DNA of 54,023 nucleotides, from assembly GCA_964577175.1 (NCBI GenBank), contig CAZNYC010000008.1, positions 1-54,023 of the forward strand, written 5' to 3'. The stretch is from BS750m-G62 sp964577175 (GTDB lineage Bacteria; Planctomycetota; Phycisphaerae; FEN-1346). Below are positions 1-7,076 of the stretch, piece by piece (positions within the stretch are counted from its first letter, which is position 1; the number at the start of each line of letters is the position of its first letter). The notes below the pieces were generated by a model. It made no database searches. It was not told the origin of the DNA and worked only from the letters and a program-made list of their open reading frames with translations. Position numbers and translations under genes: made by a program.

Positions 1-322
1 TGGCCGCCGAGCGCGAAGCGGCCATCTGCTGAGGGGGTCATCATGAACGTCCGCACCGTTCCATGCCAACGTGGCCGAACCGGGCGTGTTACGGCAGCAC
101 AAGGTGGCGCGCCCGATCTGCGGCTACGACGACGCGGCCAGGTCAGCCCGCCGTGGTGAACGGCAGGAAGGCACAACGTGATCTGCGGCCGCGCAATAAA
201 CGGCGGTGGCCGGACGGGGGGACATCCGACCACCGCACTGGCAGCACGGGAACATCCCATGTGCCGACAGCATTGTACGCCGCGAAAACGGCGAGTCAAT
301 AGGGCCGGAGGGTACGGTACTG
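1..322. other. Edge region without a convincing gene
   Basis: Bases 3-32 are open in one plus frame and end in TGA, so they could be the last nine codons of a gene lying to the left. A short open frame from ATG at 43 runs to a stop near 156 after a purine-rich GAGGGGG stretch, but its product is arginine-rich and matches nothing I know. A minus-strand frame (124-330) contains a CxxC-like CCQC motif but otherwise looks like GC-rich noise. Given the transposase and terminase remnants immediately to the right, this is probably degraded mobile or phage DNA. Confidence 0.4.
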
Positions 323-600
323 TCAAGCATTGTGTGTAATTTCCGGTACGAGGTGCCAGCGGAGCAGTTGACCGAAGACGGCGCGGTCGGCGGCGGCGGG
401 GTTGTCGAACGTCCCCATTGGCCGCAGCCGGCGCCGGAGTTTTCGGATCAAACGCGCGGCGAGGCTCGTCGTACGCGCCCATCGCCACCAGCGTTTCGGC
501 AAGTCGTAGAACAGCAGCATCTCCTCCAAGCCATCGAGGAACCAAGCCACCGCCGGGCCCGCACGCCCGACTCTCGTCTCGCGTTCGTGGGCGACCCCCC
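323..600 (-). mobile_element. IS256-family (mutator-type) transposase, C-terminal remnant
   Basis: The minus strand encodes a transposase tail ending at the TGA at 323-325. Diagnostic features of the mutator/IS256 C-terminus are present in order: a helix reading roughly WFLDGLEEMLLFYDLP, then RTTSLAARLIRKLRRRLRPM (compare the family pattern RTTNxxERLxREIRRRTRxM), then GTFDNPAAADR, and an EITHNA end typical of these transposases. Only about 75-90 residues survive of a normal length near 400, and the DDE catalytic core is absent, so the copy is dead. Recognisable homology fades near 590-620, where the terminase remnant begins on the other strand. The exact right boundary is uncertain. Confidence 0.6.
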
Positions 601-623
601 GCTGTTCCTGCCGGAGGCGGATA

Positions 624-1014
624 TGGTGCACGTCTCGTGCGCGTTCACGTGGGACCGGGCCGAGGCCCGGCGCCTTAAAGGAGTCGGCCCGGGCCCGGAA
701 CGCCGCCCTGTCGGCCTCGGGCCGGGACATCGGCGACCTGCCCGAGATCGCGCACCCGCGGCGCAAGAAGCGTGCCCGGAGGAGCTTCGAGACCTTCTGC
801 AAGTCGTACTTCCCGGAGACCTTCCACCTGCCGTGGTCGCCGGACCACCTGAAGGCCATCGCCCGGATCGAGGACGCGGTCCTCCGCGGAAGCCTCTTCG
901 CCTTCGCCATGCCGCGCGGCAGCGGTAAGACGAGCCTCTGCGAGACGGCCTGTATCTGGGCCATGCTGAACCGTTGCAACAAAGAGTGGCCTATCTCTGT
1001 TGCCTTCTGTTGAG
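624..1014 (+). pseudogene. Phage terminase large subunit, N-terminal fragment with frameshift
   Basis: Starting at ATG 624 behind a GGAGG, the plus strand reads MVHVSCAFTWDRAEARRLK. Near 678 (TTAAAGG) the frame must shift by one base to continue as ESARARNAALSASGRDIG, then FETFCKSYFPETFHLPWSP, and a Walker A-like MPRGSGKTSLCE. This order (N-terminal helix, FCxxYFPxTF, HLPWSxDH, PRGSGKT) is that of large terminase ATPases of tailed phages and related satellites. The frame stops at the TGA at 1012-1014, shortly after the P-loop, so the rest of the ATPase and the whole nuclease domain are missing. It is a dead relic of a prophage or phage satellite. The terminase assignment is from motif recognition only. 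Confidence 0.6.
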
Positions 1015-1032
1015 TCTGCCCCCAACATCGAT

Positions 1033-3303
1033 TCAACGTGCCACAGGGTGCGTTTTCCGTCGACCACCGAATGGGGAGGTTATTCTCGAGTGATCCCCAA
1101 GGCTTTCGCCTCGGGGAGTGCTTCTTGTGTACGACGCGGGCAAACCCGGGTTGATTGCTCCGGGCTCGTACACTTCGTCGTACAGGCCCTTGATCTTCTT
1201 GTTGTAGCTGCAGCCGAACCAGCCGCGGAAGAAAAAGACGTCGCCCGCGGCGACGCCCTCGAGAAATCGCCCGCGCAGTTCCTCCCAATCCTCCGGCTTG
1301 AGATTGACCGTCTGGCTGACGCTAAACGCGCCCGGCAGAAGCGCGCGCCAGAACGGCCGGGTAACCGGTGGGCTGTAGGGCGGCTGCAAATAGGAGGTCG
1401 TGTAGGCCAATTGGCCCGGGTTGGGGGCAAACTCGGGAATCAGCAGGACGTCGGGATGGCGCCGGTGGATCTCGCGCCACATGTGCGGATCGAGAAGCGT
1501 CCACTTAGGCTCTTGCTTTTCACCTACCGGGCGGTGGACCCCGTTGGTGTCTACGTAGATGAGCGTGCAGCCCCAATGCTTCTTGGCGAATTCGATCTTG
1601 CGGCACATTCGCTCGACGATCGGATAGAATCGCTCCGCCGGCACGCCTTTCGGCCGGATGTCGGAGAAGTCGTCGCCCAGCGGGTTGCGGTCCGGCTCGA
1701 AGCAGCCCGGGCCGTGCCCGCCGACCGTGCGGCCGAAGCGGCGCGAACAGTCGCCGGCCCGGTTCAGACACAGGTTGTTGCCCTCGCCGCCGTAGACTCG
1801 GAACTCCCGGATGCTGCACCAGTCGCCGTCGTACCGGTGGGCGCCGGTGACCGTGAGTTTCACGTACCGGACCTTGACCGGGCGGAACGTGTCGGTGATG
1901 GGCGCTTCGGCCGAGCCGGGCATGGTGTTCTTCGTTCGATCGACGATCCGGGAGTACTCTCCTCCGTCCGGTTTGGCCTCGATCGTGTACTGATAGGCTC
2001 GATCCTTGAAGCAGACGACTTCCGTTTTGTCGATGGTCTGGTCGGAACCGAAATCGACCTCCAGCCACTGCGGGAACTGCTGCACCGACCATCGCGATTC
2101 GACGTCGCCGTCGCAGGCCGCCGTGAAGGGAGTCATGTAGACCTGCGTGGGTCGAATGCAGCACCCGGTTTGAAGGCCGGCATCGAGGAATCGCTTGAAA
2201 TATTCGGGGTAGATGTCTTCCATCTCGGGCGCGACGAGCCTCACCATCCGGGGATCGCCGATGTACGTGGTCGGATGCGGATTCTCCGAGCCCTCGGGAT
2301 CCCACACAACCATCCCCTGGGCATTCATTCCTTTCAAGATGCCGATGCAGCGGTCGGCGTGCTCCATCATTCGCTCGCGCAACTCCGCTTTGCCGGCCTC
2401 GGTCCGAACGTCCAACTCGCTGTCCCGGAACCAGTAGCGGGGATTGTTCTCCGGCCCCCGGCCATTGCCCAGGAAAATGGTGCCGATCGGTCGGCGGTCT
2501 TTCCAGGCCATCCTGGGTTTGTGGTAGTCCCGGAAGGCTTCGACCATGTCGGCAATCGGCTCGTCGCCGCCCGCGTCGGCGGCGACGAAGCGGAGCGACA
2601 TCTTGATCACGAGCGCCTTGCCGGCTTCAATCCGGGGCAGCCCGTAATGGTAGTAGACCACGCCGCCCGGCTCGGTGATGTTGACATTGCCGCGCAGGAT
2701 CACCGGCAGCACCTTGTTTTTTTCTCTCGGGTTGCCGAACCCGAAGTGCAGGGGCATCACGGTCTCGCAGCACAGCAGCAGTCTCTGGCCGCCGTAGACG
2801 GCTTCGACGACGTTGAAGTTCCCGGGAAGATCGGCGGAGCCTCGCCACTTTTTCGGTCGATCGATAGGCTGAGGCAGCGACAGGCTGAAGGGGGTGACGT
2901 GGAACATGGCGATCGTCCGGTCCGACGTGTTGCGGATCGTCGTGGTCAGTTCCAGCCGGTCGGGCTTCACGCCGTAGCCAAGCGAGACGGAGCCCCAGGG
3001 GTATTCGTAAGCGAGCACGCGGTTTTCCCGGTCGAAGCGCACCTCCGGCTCGGCGACGTCGGCTTCCTCGAAGTCGTACTGGTTCCGCCCGTCGTCGCCC
3101 AGCCACTTCTTCTCCAGGATGATCCGCGAGACGCGCGGGCTGCCGTCCTCGAGCACATCCGCGCCGGCCCATCGCAGCGCCTCCAAGCCCTCCGCACCGA
3201 AGACGGCTTCGAGCCGTTTCTCCGCGGCCACCGCGCCGCTTCCCCACGCCAATGAACTGGCAAGCGCAACCACACTCAAACCCTGTAGCGAAACTCTTTT
3301 CAT
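1033..3303 (-). CDS. Large secreted protein, glycosidase-like with an internal F5/8 type C (discoidin) domain
   Basis: The 756-residue product starts at ATG 3303, 7 bases after GGAGG; an in-frame ATG 15 bases upstream lacks such a site. It opens with a signal peptide (about residues 1-27, ending AVAA). Residues about 30-300 look like a beta-rich N-terminal domain. A putative barrel follows (GMVVWDPEGSENP; LIYVDTNGV near 583; LIPEFAP near 622), interrupted at about 390-507 by a discoidin-like domain recognisable from SRWSVQQFPQWLEVDFG and VRYVKLTVTG. Asp in YVDTN and Glu in IPEF are candidate catalytic acids. It is probably an exported carbohydrate-active enzyme; the family is not identified. 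The last ~35 residues, after about 721, look like read-through into mobile debris, so the native C-terminus may have been replaced. Confidence 0.75.
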   Translation of the reverse strand: MKRVSLQGLSVVALASSLAWGSGAVAAEKRLEAVFGAEGLEALRWAGADVLEDGSPRVSRIILEKKWLGDDGRNQYDFEEADVAEPEVRFDRENRVLAYEYPWGSVSLGYGVKPDRLELTTTIRNTSDRTIAMFHVTPFSLSLPQPIDRPKKWRGSADLPGNFNVVEAVYGGQRLLLCCETVMPLHFGFGNPREKNKVLPVILRGNVNITEPGGVVYYHYGLPRIEAGKALVIKMSLRFVAADAGGDEPIADMVEAFRDYHKPRMAWKDRRPIGTIFLGNGRGPENNPRYWFRDSELDVRTEAGKAELRERMMEHADRCIGILKGMNAQGMVVWDPEGSENPHPTTYIGDPRMVRLVAPEMEDIYPEYFKRFLDAGLQTGCCIRPTQVYMTPFTAACDGDVESRWSVQQFPQWLEVDFGSDQTIDKTEVVCFKDRAYQYTIEAKPDGGEYSRIVDRTKNTMPGSAEAPITDTFRPVKVRYVKLTVTGAHRYDGDWCSIREFRVYGGEGNNLCLNRAGDCSRRFGRTVGGHGPGCFEPDRNPLGDDFSDIRPKGVPAERFYPIVERMCRKIEFAKKHWGCTLIYVDTNGVHRPVGEKQEPKWTLLDPHMWREIHRRHPDVLLIPEFAPNPGQLAYTTSYLQPPYSPPVTRPFWRALLPGAFSVSQTVNLKPEDWEELRGRFLEGVAAGDVFFFRGWFGCSYNKKIKGLYDEVYEPGAINPGLPASYTRSTPRGESLGDHSRITSPFGGRRKTHPVAR

Positions 3304-3324
3304 GGTGATCCTCCACATTGCCTC

Positions 3325-3388
3325 GTAGCTGAAGTCGTAAGACTTCAGGGAGTGACGAAAGAGCCCGAATTCTCACGAATCCGGCTGC
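3325..3388. repeat. REP-like inverted doublet, copy 1 (intergenic)
   Basis: Arm 1 (3325-3348): GTAG head, stem CTGAAGTC, loop GTAA, stem GACTTCAG, a perfect 8-bp hairpin. A 16-bp spacer follows. Arm 2 (3365-3388) is the inverted form: CCGAATTC, TCAC, GAATCCGG, then CTGC in place of CTAC, with one stem mismatch. It lies between two minus-strand genes, 22 bp upstream of the start of the 1033-3303 gene, where it could act as a terminator or an mRNA-stabilising hairpin. Confidence 0.85.
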
Positions 3389-3421
3389 GAAGTCGGTTGT
3401 TTCTCGCCCGCCCCTTGCGTC

Positions 3422-6400
3422 TCAAGGCCGCACGAACCGCCATCCTTTCTCCGTTCGCTGGAAACGGATCGTCGGGCCGCCGCCAAACTCGACTTCCACC
3501 TCGCCCCGGCCGAAGCGGCAGACGGGGACCGGCGGGAGCGGCTCCTTGGCCGCGGCAGTTTGCAGGACCGTGACCAGCGGGCGGTCTGCGTCGGCGGTGT
3601 AGGTGCCGGATACCGTGTGCCAGTCGCCGGGCCCGGATTCGGAGATCTTCTCCCAACACCAGCCGGCCTTACGGAACGTGCGGTCCTCCGCCGAGAGGTT
3701 GATTTCATGACCGAGGCACGTCAACCGCAGCGTGCCGTTCTGGCCGGCGAGTTGCATCGAATTCGGCGATTGGGCGTCGATCCGCGGCACCCAGGCCGCC
3801 TGATACTGGGCCGTGATCAGCCCCGGTGCATCGTCGGCCGCAACGATGTCGTCGAGGACGACCACGCGATCGGCCCCGTGCATGACGATCAGCCGCCGCA
3901 CGCGCGCGGCGGCCTTGCCGTAGCCTTCGGTCGAATCGAGCGTCATCTGCCGCCAAGGGCCTTGCTCCCACGCCTCGGTAATGCTCGAGCCCGTCACGTC
4001 CGGGCCCTGGCCGTCCACGAGCGGAAGCGTATGATCGGTCGCTTTCCCCTCGTAGTAACCGGGATCGACGAGATACGCCTCGCCGTTGGCGTGCAGGACG
4101 AGGCTGCCCAAGTCGTTTTGCTTATGATGCGTCAACGGCCCTTGGCTCCCCTTGACGCCGACGACCAGTTTCGGTGTGAATGTGCCGTCCGACCGCATCG
4201 CGCCCCACTGCATGTCTTTGAGCCAGGCCAGTGTCGGGACGCCGGGGAACTGCTCGGGCGCGGGCGTTTCGCTCCGCCACAGGAAAGCGAACGGCGCCCA
4301 GACGTCGCGGGCCCGCGTCTTTCCTCCGCCCTTGGCGGCGCGGTCGGCGATCCACAACATGAGCGGCTGCTCGTAGCGGCTTCCAAGATCGGCGCAGATC
4401 GCGTAACCGTCCAGGAACGGCTCGCGGGTGTCGCCGAACGCAAACAGTCCGCCGTGCCCGCCGAGTTGCGTGCGGATGAAGTTCACGTTGTTCTTCAGGT
4501 GTGGATGATCCAGCAGTCCGCGATCGTCGCCCGTGACGTTCTTCAAGGCGTGGGCGAGCATCAAGTGGAAACTCAGCCCGTAGTCCCAATACTGGATGCC
4601 CTCGCGGCAGCCTCCTTCCGGCGAAATGCACGTGTCGGGATAGATTCTGGCCTTTTTCGCGGCGACGTCCACGGCCTCGACGGCTTTCGGCGTGCTGTGC
4701 ATCAGGGCCAGCCCGGCCAGCATCCCGCCGCAGTTGCCCACCGGCACGGTGTTGCTGAAGTTGAAGGAGCCCCCCAGGTCCCACGCGCCTTGGGCACTCT
4801 GGAGATAACCGTCGAGCATGCGGTCGAAGTAGTCTTGCATCGCCGCCCGGTCTTCGGGCGAGAGTTCCGGAGACAACACGTCGTAGGCGACGGCCATACC
4901 CGAGACGCTCATCAGATGGAACCCGTCGTACCGGGTGGCCAGCCGGCCGCGACGGATCCACGACAGGAGTTTCTCCTTGTAGGCCCCGTTATCCGTCAAC
5001 ACGTAGGCCATCGCCAGTGTCGTGGTCGCGTGGACGGAGGCGTTGACGTTCTCGCCGACCTCTTCTTCCAGCAGCCGGTCCGCCTGTTGCACGATCCGCC
5101 GGCGATAGTGACGAAAGGCGGGCTGCTGGAACTTCGCCCTTAACTTCGGGATTTCTTCGGCCGTGAAGAACAGGTAGGGGTGCGGGGCGTATCCGAAATC
5201 GGGGCAGCCCGCGAAGTCTTCTCCGCCGCCTTTCGCGCTGATCTTCGCGGGTCCGACGTCGCCGGGCGGGACGCGCAAGCGAACCTGCGACGGGCCGATG
5301 TACTGGACGACCTCCGCCGCCTGGTCGCCGACATGGAACGCCGTGTCGCGGTCGAATCCGGCGCCGACGAGCGTCACCACGTCGCCCCCGCGCGGCAGCG
5401 CCTCGCGCGGGCGGACCTGTTCGAGCATGCGTCCGTAAGGTACACCTTCAAACGTGGCGAACAGATTGTTGGGATTAACGACCGTCAGCGGATGGCGCAT
5501 CGCCGGCGGCAGGCTCGGCAGCGTGCACGTCAGTTCCGTGGCGCAGCGGACCTGCACGTCCTTGGCCGGCTTTCCGCCGATCTCGACACGGCAGCCTTCC
5601 ACGAAGTGCTCGCCGTGGACCGTCAGCCCCACGCCCTCGGCAAGGACCGCTTCCCGCGCGCTGCAGCCTTGCACCTGCGGTCCGGGCGCTGCGTCGAGGA
5701 GCCGCCCCTGGATGTTCTGCACGGAACCCTGCATGACGAAGCCGGGGTAGCTGATGTGGACCTTCATCACCGGCATCCGCTTCACGCAGACATAACGAAG
5801 CGGCACGGCGGCAATCTCGTCGGGCATCTGCCACTGGCCGGTCCAGTACGGGCGGCCGCGGTCGCCGGGCAAGCCCGGCCAGTGGATGCCAAACTGCACG
5901 AGGCCGTCTTCGGTGCGGCGGATCGAGCACCTCAGCCGATTTCCGCCGGGCTGCTTCATGGGCCAACCGACGCTGGCCGCCCCCCCGCTGCTGCGGTCGA
6001 TCAGGTCCGAGAGGACCTTGTCGCGGAAATTGGCCCAGGCACCGCGCCCTTCGGTGTGCAGGTCGTAGAAGCCGCCTTGGCGTACGGCCGCCGCCAAACC
6101 GGCCATGTGAACGCCGATCGAGATTGCGATATCGTCCTTTGCGAATTGATTCGGCGGAGCGGAGGTCATTGCCACGGCCACCCCCGGATAAAACCAGTTC
6201 TGCTCCAGACCTTCGTCGAGTTGCACATCCCAGCTCACCTCGAACGGCTGGGTGCCCGCATTCCACTCGGCCCAGGCGTAGCCGTGGCTCTGGATGTAGT
6301 CCTCGACGGCGACCGACTTGAAGTGGAAGCCCGGCGCTTCGTCTTCCAAATGCCGGCGGAGACAAGGCGGATCGAGTGTCGAAGAGATCGTCCATGTTTT

Positions 6401-6520
6401 GCCCGGCCCGCCTCCGAAGCGCTCGACGAACGTCTGCTCGTTACCCTGCGCCGACAGCGCCGTTGCGAGCAGCAAAAGGGCCCCGGTGCAACCGATACGA
6501 GCGGTTGTGCGAGTGGTCAT
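3422..6520 (-). CDS. Secreted heparinase II/III-like polysaccharide lyase with IPT/TIG domains
   Basis: A 1032-residue product with a signal peptide (about 1-26). Residues about 27-285 form a lectin-like N-terminal region. Two IPT/TIG-type immunoglobulin folds follow: one at about 290-365 (VGLTVHGEHFVEGCRVEIGG) and one at about 372-450 (VVTLVGAGFDRDTAFHVG). From about 460 (HPYLFFTAEEIPKLRAKF) an alpha/alpha toroid typical of heparinase/alginate-lyase families begins. A C-terminal beta-sandwich carries HHKQNDLGSLVL (about 798-803 for the HHKQND core), the hallmark of heparinase II/III-like proteins. Predicted role: exported or periplasmic cleavage of an acidic polysaccharide; the substrate cannot be read from the sequence. 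ATG 6520 overlaps, as ATGA, the stop of a short SGNH-hydrolase scar (6517-6614), suggesting translational coupling. Confidence 0.8.
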   Translation of the reverse strand: MTTRTTARIGCTGALLLLATALSAQGNEQTFVERFGGGPGKTWTISSTLDPPCLRRHLEDEAPGFHFKSVAVEDYIQSHGYAWAEWNAGTQPFEVSWDVQLDEGLEQNWFYPGVAVAMTSAPPNQFAKDDIAISIGVHMAGLAAAVRQGGFYDLHTEGRGAWANFRDKVLSDLIDRSSGGAASVGWPMKQPGGNRLRCSIRRTEDGLVQFGIHWPGLPGDRGRPYWTGQWQMPDEIAAVPLRYVCVKRMPVMKVHISYPGFVMQGSVQNIQGRLLDAAPGPQVQGCSAREAVLAEGVGLTVHGEHFVEGCRVEIGGKPAKDVQVRCATELTCTLPSLPPAMRHPLTVVNPNNLFATFEGVPYGRMLEQVRPREALPRGGDVVTLVGAGFDRDTAFHVGDQAAEVVQYIGPSQVRLRVPPGDVGPAKISAKGGGEDFAGCPDFGYAPHPYLFFTAEEIPKLRAKFQQPAFRHYRRRIVQQADRLLEEEVGENVNASVHATTTLAMAYVLTDNGAYKEKLLSWIRRGRLATRYDGFHLMSVSGMAVAYDVLSPELSPEDRAAMQDYFDRMLDGYLQSAQGAWDLGGSFNFSNTVPVGNCGGMLAGLALMHSTPKAVEAVDVAAKKARIYPDTCISPEGGCREGIQYWDYGLSFHLMLAHALKNVTGDDRGLLDHPHLKNNVNFIRTQLGGHGGLFAFGDTREPFLDGYAICADLGSRYEQPLMLWIADRAAKGGGKTRARDVWAPFAFLWRSETPAPEQFPGVPTLAWLKDMQWGAMRSDGTFTPKLVVGVKGSQGPLTHHKQNDLGSLVLHANGEAYLVDPGYYEGKATDHTLPLVDGQGPDVTGSSITEAWEQGPWRQMTLDSTEGYGKAAARVRRLIVMHGADRVVVLDDIVAADDAPGLITAQYQAAWVPRIDAQSPNSMQLAGQNGTLRLTCLGHEINLSAEDRTFRKAGWCWEKISESGPGDWHTVSGTYTADADRPLVTVLQTAAAKEPLPPVPVCRFGRGEVEVEFGGGPTIRFQRTEKGWRFVRP

Positions 6521-6614
6521 TCTCGACTCTCCAAATTCAAAGGTTTTCTTGGCATGAGGTATTCAGCCGATCGCGGGCCGGCGGCTTGCCTCCTGTGAAT
6601 CGGATCGCGGAACC
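6517..6614 (-). pseudogene. Scar of an SGNH hydrolase 3' end overlapping the heparinase-like start
   Basis: Read on the minus strand, this stretch encodes FRDPIHRRQAAGPRSAEYLM followed by a short tail and a TGA that overlaps the ATG of the heparinase-like gene (ATGA). It parallels the last 30 residues of the SGNH hydrolase at 31023-32267 (LRDPIHANSRGKQVVGR, then LLAEYLMP). Shared nucleotide blocks include GGTTCC, GCGATCCGAT, GGCAAGC and GAATACCTCATGCC, with small deletions between them. The DxxH catalytic motif survives but the nucleophile Ser block is gone. I infer it is what remains of a duplicated gene after deletion, perhaps retained because it couples translation to the next gene. Confidence 0.6.
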
Positions 6615-7076
6615 GGGGCGGCAAGTCGTGCCGAACGAATCACGGCGGCTCCGCGCGCTGCCGGCCGTTTCCTCGCGCTGCCAGCCATTATTGTCAAGAG
6701 CAAACCGGATCGCCTCAGCGCCGGAGGAAGATCTCGGATTGCGTGGTGGCTGCCTTGTACGCGACCTGGGGGCAAGGCGGCGCGCGAAAAGACTGCCTAT
6801 TATTGTATTGTCTCGACGGGCGACATTTTGCCCCGGCGGCCGGCTAAATCCTCGGCTCAGAGACAATTCAGTAGTAGAGGCGGTGGCGCACCGGGACCTG
6901 CTCGGCACCTACCACCCCCATCGGGACCGTTGCCTATGCCAGTTTCATCCCGCTTGCGTGGTCGTGGATTCCTCACCACGGCCGACTTGCCGTTCGGAAC
7001 CGTGCCAAGCGGCGGGCGTGCGAACGGGCCAGGCCTATTTCGCGGGCTCCTTGCGATAAAAACGGATACGAGAATC
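6521..7076. other. Divergent intergenic region
   Basis: This 556-bp gap separates the minus heparinase-like gene from the plus CBM9/DUF6067-like gene. It contains the SGNH scar next to the left gene and the conserved two-part block at 6796-6866. Between them (6615-6795), and from the block to the plus-strand ATG, I see no gene, repeat or clear hairpin. Both neighbouring genes must be transcribed from within it or from the block. Confidence 0.6.
6796..6866 (-). promoter_or_regulatory. Conserved two-part block, copy A (candidate promoter/operator)
   Basis: Part 1 (6796-6832) matches 34595-34631 at 32 of 37 positions, including the shared ATTGTATTGTC. Part 2 (6838-6866) matches 34669-34697 at 26 of 29 positions, including AATCCTCGGCT and GAGACAA. 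The outer ends form an inverted repeat, ATTGTCTC / GAGACAAT. On the minus strand a TACAAT (possible -10) ends part 1 in both copies. In copy B the block lies 62 bp upstream of an ECF sigma gene on the minus strand, which is why I orient it that way. Function is inferred. Confidence 0.55.

Noticed and set aside
124..330. Minus-strand 68-codon frame with a CCQC motif, considered as a small zinc-ribbon protein
   Set aside because: There is only one cysteine pair, the remainder is low-complexity, and it has no ribosome-binding site; it overlaps the transposase end.
3560..6598. Long plus-strand open frames opposite the heparinase-like gene (527 and 472 codons) and similar long antisense frames elsewhere (for example 18878-21730, 35592-37097, 47265-50363)
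   Set aside because: They mirror the codon structure of the opposite strand, lack domains and ribosome-binding sites, and are expected by chance in G/C-rich genes.
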